Of a stretch of DNA of 8,421 bases, positions 5,013-8,421 are shown in pieces. Numbering within the stretch: the stretch's first letter is position 1; each line of letters starts with the position of its first letter. Below the pieces are notes generated by a model. That model worked only from the letters and a program-made list of their open reading frames with translations. It did not search any database and had not been told where the DNA came from. This DNA comes from Bifidobacteriaceae bacterium NR021 (GTDB taxonomy: Bacteria > Actinomycetota > Actinomycetes > Actinomycetales > Bifidobacteriaceae): contig NQOP01000005.1 of the NCBI GenBank assembly GCA_003585845.1, forward strand, positions 1 to 8,421, read 5' to 3'. The position numbers were made by a program, and so were the translations under genes.

Positions 5013-6659
5013 ATGATCCACAGTGCACGATTGCAAGTAAGTGAGCGTAAAAAAAGTAATTATGCTTGCGAATTAATCAATAATTACAAGCGCAATTTAA
5101 TGTGCTCTTTTGCTGCTGTAGCAACAGTATTAATGTGTATTTTTGCTATTGTTCCAAACTCTTCGGCATTTGCTTCAAGTAAATCAACAGACGGTCTTCC
5201 GCCAAAAGGTGTGATTGTTACTGCTTTTCAACAAAACTGGAGGAGCATTGCAAAAGAGTGTAAGCAAACTTATGGTCCTGAGGGCGTGAGATATGTGCAG
5301 GTTTCTCCTCCGGAAGATCATATTAAAGGTAAGCAGTGGTGGACTTCTTACCAGCCAGTTAGTTACAATCTAAATTCAAAGCTTGGCACTGAAGACGAGT
5401 TTAAAAATATGATTACTACTTGCAAGGCAGCTGGTGTTGGAATTGTTGTTGATGCTGTAATTAATCACACAACCGGCGATAGTAATAAAGATACTGTAGG
5501 TGTTGGTGGTAGTAAGTATGATGCGGCAAATCAAAGCTATCCGGATGCTGGTTACACAAAAGATGATTTTCACCAAATAGATAAAGATATTTACACATAT
5601 AAAGATGCGCAAGTTGTTTGGAATTATCGTTTAGTTGGTTTGCTTGATTTGGATACTTCTAAGCCTCATGTACAAAAAATTCTTGGTAACTATTTTGCAA
5701 AATTGCTAAAAATGGGTGTTGCGGGCTTTAGAGTTGATGCCGCAAAACATATGTGTCCTGAAGATGTAAAAGGTATAAAAGAAGCTGCTGCTAAAGCTGC
5801 TGGAATGAAGCCTGAAAATATTTGGTGGATGCAAGAAACAATTGGTTTCCCTGAACAAGATCCTAAAATTCAGCCAAATCAATATGTTGGTACAGGTGAA
5901 GTAGATGAGTTTGAATACTCGTATCGCTTGCGTAATTATTTCTATGGCTCAATTGAGAATTTGTCTCATATTACAGATCAGCTTATTCCTAATAAGAAAG
6001 CAGCTATTTTTGTGACTAACTGGGATACTGAGCGTGACAATTCGACTCGAGTTCTCACTTATAAGGATGGAGCAAAGTACGAGTTAGCTAATGCTTTTAT
6101 GCTTGCTTATCCTTATGGAACACCAAATATTTATTCTGGATATAAGTTCACTCAGCGCGATGAAGGTGCTCCTGGTGCAACTGATACGCACATTCCAGAT
6201 GTAAAGTGCGGCAAGAATTCAAAGTGGCAATGCACTCAGCGTTGGACTTCTATTCGTGGAATGATTGGATTCTACAATGCTGTTAAGGGCACGAAAGTAA
6301 CTCAATGGCAGGATGACAACGATAATAACATTGCTTTTAGTCGCGGAAACAAGGGATTCTTGGCGATTAATAATACTGACAAGCCTAAAAATGTGAGTTA
6401 TAAAACTGATTTGCCTGATGGCGAGTATTGTAACGTATATGCTTCACGTAAATGCTCTAGCACAGTTACTGTAAATGGTGGGAAAGTAGAGACAACTATT
6501 CCAGCTAACTCAGCTATTGCTTTGCATGTTAAGGCTGTAGAGCATTTTGGAAGTACTTCCACGTTTAGTACTGTGTTAATGATTGTAATTGTTTTCGCTG
6601 TGCTATTGATTGAACTAGCTCTGATTTTGTGCAAGAATAAGGCTGATTCTAATAAGTAA
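5013..6659 (+). CDS. Extracellular GH13 alpha-amylase with C-terminal membrane anchor
   Basis: Predicted to hydrolyse internal alpha-1,4 bonds of starch or glycogen outside the cell. The 548-residue start at 5013 is chosen for AAAGGA seven bases upstream; the frame stays open farther back but only by running into the tRNA. Signal peptide: a long basic n-region, hydrophobic core 31-47, cleavage after AFA (A54). The catalytic domain has WWTSYQPVSY (109-118), region I DAVINH (147-152), LLDLD (210-214), region II GFRVDAAKH with nucleophile D242, region III WMQETIG with acid E275, and region IV FVTNWD with D338. WWTSYQPVSY and the ECxxxxGPEGxxYVQVSPP block point to the animal/actinomycete-type amylases. 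Cys pairs C399/C407 and C473/C481 suggest disulphides. The C-terminal beta domain is about 440-508. Residues 519-540 are a hydrophobic helix followed by a Lys-bearing tail, so the enzyme is probably tethered to the membrane. Region IV has Trp337 where His is usual. Confidence 0.93.
   Translation: MIHSARLQVSERKKSNYACELINNYKRNLMCSFAAVATVLMCIFAIVPNSSAFASSKSTDGLPPKGVIVTAFQQNWRSIAKECKQTYGPEGVRYVQVSPPEDHIKGKQWWTSYQPVSYNLNSKLGTEDEFKNMITTCKAAGVGIVVDAVINHTTGDSNKDTVGVGGSKYDAANQSYPDAGYTKDDFHQIDKDIYTYKDAQVVWNYRLVGLLDLDTSKPHVQKILGNYFAKLLKMGVAGFRVDAAKHMCPEDVKGIKEAAAKAAGMKPENIWWMQETIGFPEQDPKIQPNQYVGTGEVDEFEYSYRLRNYFYGSIENLSHITDQLIPNKKAAIFVTNWDTERDNSTRVLTYKDGAKYELANAFMLAYPYGTPNIYSGYKFTQRDEGAPGATDTHIPDVKCGKNSKWQCTQRWTSIRGMIGFYNAVKGTKVTQWQDDNDNNIAFSRGNKGFLAINNTDKPKNVSYKTDLPDGEYCNVYASRKCSSTVTVNGGKVETTIPANSAIALHVKAVEHFGSTSTFSTVLMIVIVFAVLLIELALILCKNKADSNK
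6231..6284 (+). repeat. 54-bp exact direct repeat, copy 1 (in first amylase)
   Basis: This stretch, encoding CTQRWTSIRGMIGFYNAV, is identical base for base to 8100-8153 in the second amylase, while flanking sequence differs at many synonymous sites. It reflects the shared origin of the two genes and perhaps gene conversion. Confidence 0.85.
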
Positions 6660-6696
6660 TCTGCGAAGTAAAAGACGATTTGGAAATAAATTTATA

Positions 6697-6757
6697 TTGA
6701 CATTATTACAGTTTTTGTATAGTTATTGCAATATTGTCATTATGTAGATGTTATAAT
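6697..6757 (+). promoter_or_regulatory. Promoter region of the second amylase gene
   Basis: Two overlapping possibilities are visible. TGTTATAAT at 6749-6757 is a perfect extended -10. Farther upstream, a perfect TTGACA (6697-6702) is followed by TATAGT (6718-6723) at a short 15-bp spacing, or TAGTTA (6720-6725) at 17 bp. The second amylase can therefore be transcribed separately from the first. No terminator with a T run was seen between the two genes, so read-through is possible too. Confidence 0.55.
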
Positions 6758-6785
6758 TTTCTCCGCTGATAATGCACGTTTATAA

Positions 6786-6818
6786 CGATGGCTGGCAACA
6801 TAGTTGTGCTAGCCATCG
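6786..6818 (+). promoter_or_regulatory. Leader stem-loop of the second amylase mRNA
   Basis: CGATGGCT (6786-6793) and AGCCATCG (6811-6818) are perfectly complementary, with inner CAAC/GTTG (6796-6799, 6803-6806). It lies downstream of the promoters and 69 nt before the start codon, so it would be in the 5' leader. No T run follows, which argues against a simple terminator. It may stabilise the mRNA or be an operator. No known riboswitch is recognised. Confidence 0.5.
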
Positions 6819-6887
6819 CTTGTGCGTTGAGGCTATTAATGCGTCCAAGGAAGAAGCGCGTTAATACCAATGGAGGAAAGGATACTG

Positions 6888-8421
6888 ATGAGTCATCGTC
6901 GACACTTTGCATCGAAGATGGTTGCTATTGTTGCGTCTGTTGCAATGCTTGTAACTGGTTTTGCTGTTACGGGTAGTGCAAACGCCGAAAATACTACTGG
7001 GGGGTCTACCAATAGCAAAGAAACTTCTTCGAATGTAACTCTTAAAAGTAAGGGCGTTATTGTTACCGCATTCCAGCAAAATTGGAAGAGTATTGCTCAA
7101 GAGTGCACTAAAATTTACGGCCCTGAGGGTGTGAAGTATGTGCAAATTTCGCCTTCTCAGGATCATATTAAAGGTAAAGCCTGGTGGACTTCTTACCAGC
7201 CTGTGAGCTATAAGCTTGATTCTAAGCTCGGTACTGAAGCTGAGTTTAAGCAGATGATTCAGACTTGCAATACTGCAGGTGTTGGAATCATTGCTGATGC
7301 TGTTATTAATCACATGGCTGGCGCTGATAATAAAGATAAAGTCGGTGTTGGTGGAAGTAAGTATGATGTGTCTACTCAGACTTTTGAAGATGCTGGATAC
7401 ACTAAAGACGATTTCCATAAGAGCGCTGAAAATATTAAAGATTACACGAATGCTGAAGAAGTTTGGACTCACAGGCTTGTAGGCTTACTTGATTTGGATA
7501 CTTCTAAGCCTCACGTTCAGCAAGTTTTAGGTAAGTATTTTGCAGATTTATTGAAACTTGGCGTTGCTGGTTTCCGTGTGGATGCTGTAAAGCATATCTC
7601 TCCAGATGATATGAGAGGTATTAAAGCTTCTGCTATAAGGCAGTACAACGAAAGTGTTGAAGATAGCAAAAAGATTCATGACATCTGGTGGATGCAGGAA
7701 ACTATTGGCAACTCTTCAGAAGCTGCACAAATTCAGCCGTCTGCACATTTGAATGAAGGCGAAGTTAACGAGTTTGGCTACTCTTACCAGCTTAAGCAAA
7801 ACTTTAAAGGCTCGCTGATGAAGGCAAGCAAGCCGCTGAACAAAATTCAAGACGGCATGGTTGAAAGTGATAAAGCTGCTATTTTCGTTACGAATTGGGA
7901 TACTGAGCGCGGTAACAGCGTGCTTACATATAAGGATGGTCGTCGTTACGCTTTAGCAAACGCGTTCATGCTTGCATGGCCATACGGCACTCCAAACGTG
8001 TATTCCGGATACAAGTTCGATAAGAATGATGATGGTGCTCCTGGTGCAACTGATATTTCTGTTTCGGATGTGACTTGTGGCAAGGATTCCAATTGGCAGT
8101 GCACTCAGCGTTGGACTTCTATTCGTGGAATGATTGGATTCTACAATGCTGTTCAAGGTGCGAAAGTTACAGATTGGCAGGATGATGGAGACAATAACGT
8201 TGCTTTTAGCCGCGAAAAGAAGGGCTTCTTAGCAATCAACAATTCGCTTGACGAAAAAGAAGTTTCTTATAAGACTGATTTGCCTGATGGCGAGTATTGC
8301 AATGTGTACGCTGCAGGTGACTGCTCTAAGACTGTTAAAGTTGCAAAAGGTGAAGTTAAAACCAAGATTGGCGCTCGCGAAGCAGTAGCTTTACATGTTA
8401 ATGCAACAAAAGCTACACATC
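6888..8421 (+). CDS. Secreted GH13 alpha-amylase, tandem paralogue (3' end outside window)
   Basis: The frame is open for 511 codons to the right edge, without a stop. ATG at 6888 follows GGAGG (6872-6876) and AAAGGA (6877-6882). Residues 1-33 are a signal peptide ending in SANA before E34, then a Ser/Thr/Asn-rich linker to about 54. The catalytic domain closely matches the upstream amylase: WWTSYQPVSY (99-108), DAVINH (137-142), LLDLD (200-204), GFRVDAVKH with nucleophile D232, WMQETIG with acid E271, FVTNWD with D338, and Cys pairs C397/C405 and C471/C479. It differs by an insertion of about ten residues after the nucleophile block (near 250-265) and by local changes around 275-330. The beta domain ends near 505, where the sibling moves to its membrane helix; here the sequence reads NATKATH, so the C-terminus, possibly carrying starch-binding modules or an anchor, is unknown. 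Region IV again has Trp337 instead of His. Likely role: extracellular starch or glycogen breakdown. Confidence 0.93.
   Translation, partial: MSHRRHFASKMVAIVASVAMLVTGFAVTGSANAENTTGGSTNSKETSSNVTLKSKGVIVTAFQQNWKSIAQECTKIYGPEGVKYVQISPSQDHIKGKAWWTSYQPVSYKLDSKLGTEAEFKQMIQTCNTAGVGIIADAVINHMAGADNKDKVGVGGSKYDVSTQTFEDAGYTKDDFHKSAENIKDYTNAEEVWTHRLVGLLDLDTSKPHVQQVLGKYFADLLKLGVAGFRVDAVKHISPDDMRGIKASAIRQYNESVEDSKKIHDIWWMQETIGNSSEAAQIQPSAHLNEGEVNEFGYSYQLKQNFKGSLMKASKPLNKIQDGMVESDKAAIFVTNWDTERGNSVLTYKDGRRYALANAFMLAWPYGTPNVYSGYKFDKNDDGAPGATDISVSDVTCGKDSNWQCTQRWTSIRGMIGFYNAVQGAKVTDWQDDGDNNVAFSREKKGFLAINNSLDEKEVSYKTDLPDGEYCNVYAAGDCSKTVKVAKGEVKTKIGAREAVALHVNATKATH
8100..8153 (+). repeat. 54-bp exact direct repeat, copy 2 (in second amylase)
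   Basis: Second copy of the 54-bp identity block, 1869 bp from the first. Both copies are in the same codon phase and 1869 is divisible by three, so recombination between them would give an in-frame chimeric amylase. Confidence 0.85.

Noticed and set aside
5100..5102. Alternative amylase start at internal Met30
   Set aside because: No ribosome-binding sequence precedes it, although it would give a shorter signal peptide n-region.
6788..6976. 62-codon open frame before the second amylase
   Set aside because: It begins inside the leader hairpin, has no ribosome-binding site and overlaps the amylase start in another frame; its Cys-rich tail comes from the out-of-frame signal peptide.
6861..7472. 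203-codon antisense frame over the second amylase
   Set aside because: A similar antisense frame exists over the same part of the first amylase, as expected from shared coding sequence; no start signals or motifs.

Overview
This window looks like chromosomal DNA of a low-GC member of the Bifidobacteriaceae, most likely Gardnerella or a close relative. The reasons are the pyruvate kinase, whose active-site variants (RLNRSHG, ATEVLGTMV, MTSNET) I associate with bifidobacteria, secreted actinobacterial-type alpha-amylases, a LacI-type operator before a glycolytic gene, and a large Ig/Rib-type surface protein preceded by a long G tract. The species call is inference from these features, not from a marker gene.

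Layout. Positions 1-2399 (minus strand) hold the first 799 codons of a secreted multi-domain surface protein; its C-terminus lies beyond the left edge. A 730-bp divergent intergenic region follows (2400-3129). It contains a G10 tract and an inverted repeat on the adhesin side, two isolated palindromes in the middle, an 11-bp-periodic repeat array, and two LacI-type operator-like sites 31 bp apart just before the pyruvate kinase gene pyk (3130-4569). After pyk come a strong GC-rich stem-loop, a tRNA with anticodon CAA and its own promoter (4802-4875), and a clear Rho-independent terminator. The right half holds two tandem GH13 alpha-amylase paralogues. The first (5013-6659) is complete and ends in a C-terminal membrane helix. 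The second (6888 to the right edge) has a signal peptide and the whole catalytic domain but runs out of the window.

How the genes fit together. The two amylases would act outside the cell, cutting starch or glycogen to maltooligosaccharides; in a vaginal organism host glycogen is the obvious substrate. One appears membrane-tethered and the other has an unknown C-terminus. Pyruvate kinase makes ATP and pyruvate at the end of the sugar pathway, and its operator-like sites suggest control by a carbohydrate-responsive LacI-family regulator. The surface protein is a probable adhesin whose expression may be phase-variable through the G tract. The most notable points are that tract, the short-variable-arm tRNA with a leucine anticodon, and the replacement by Trp of the usually conserved region IV histidine in both amylases. 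I found no CRISPR array, insertion sequence, phage gene or defence system.
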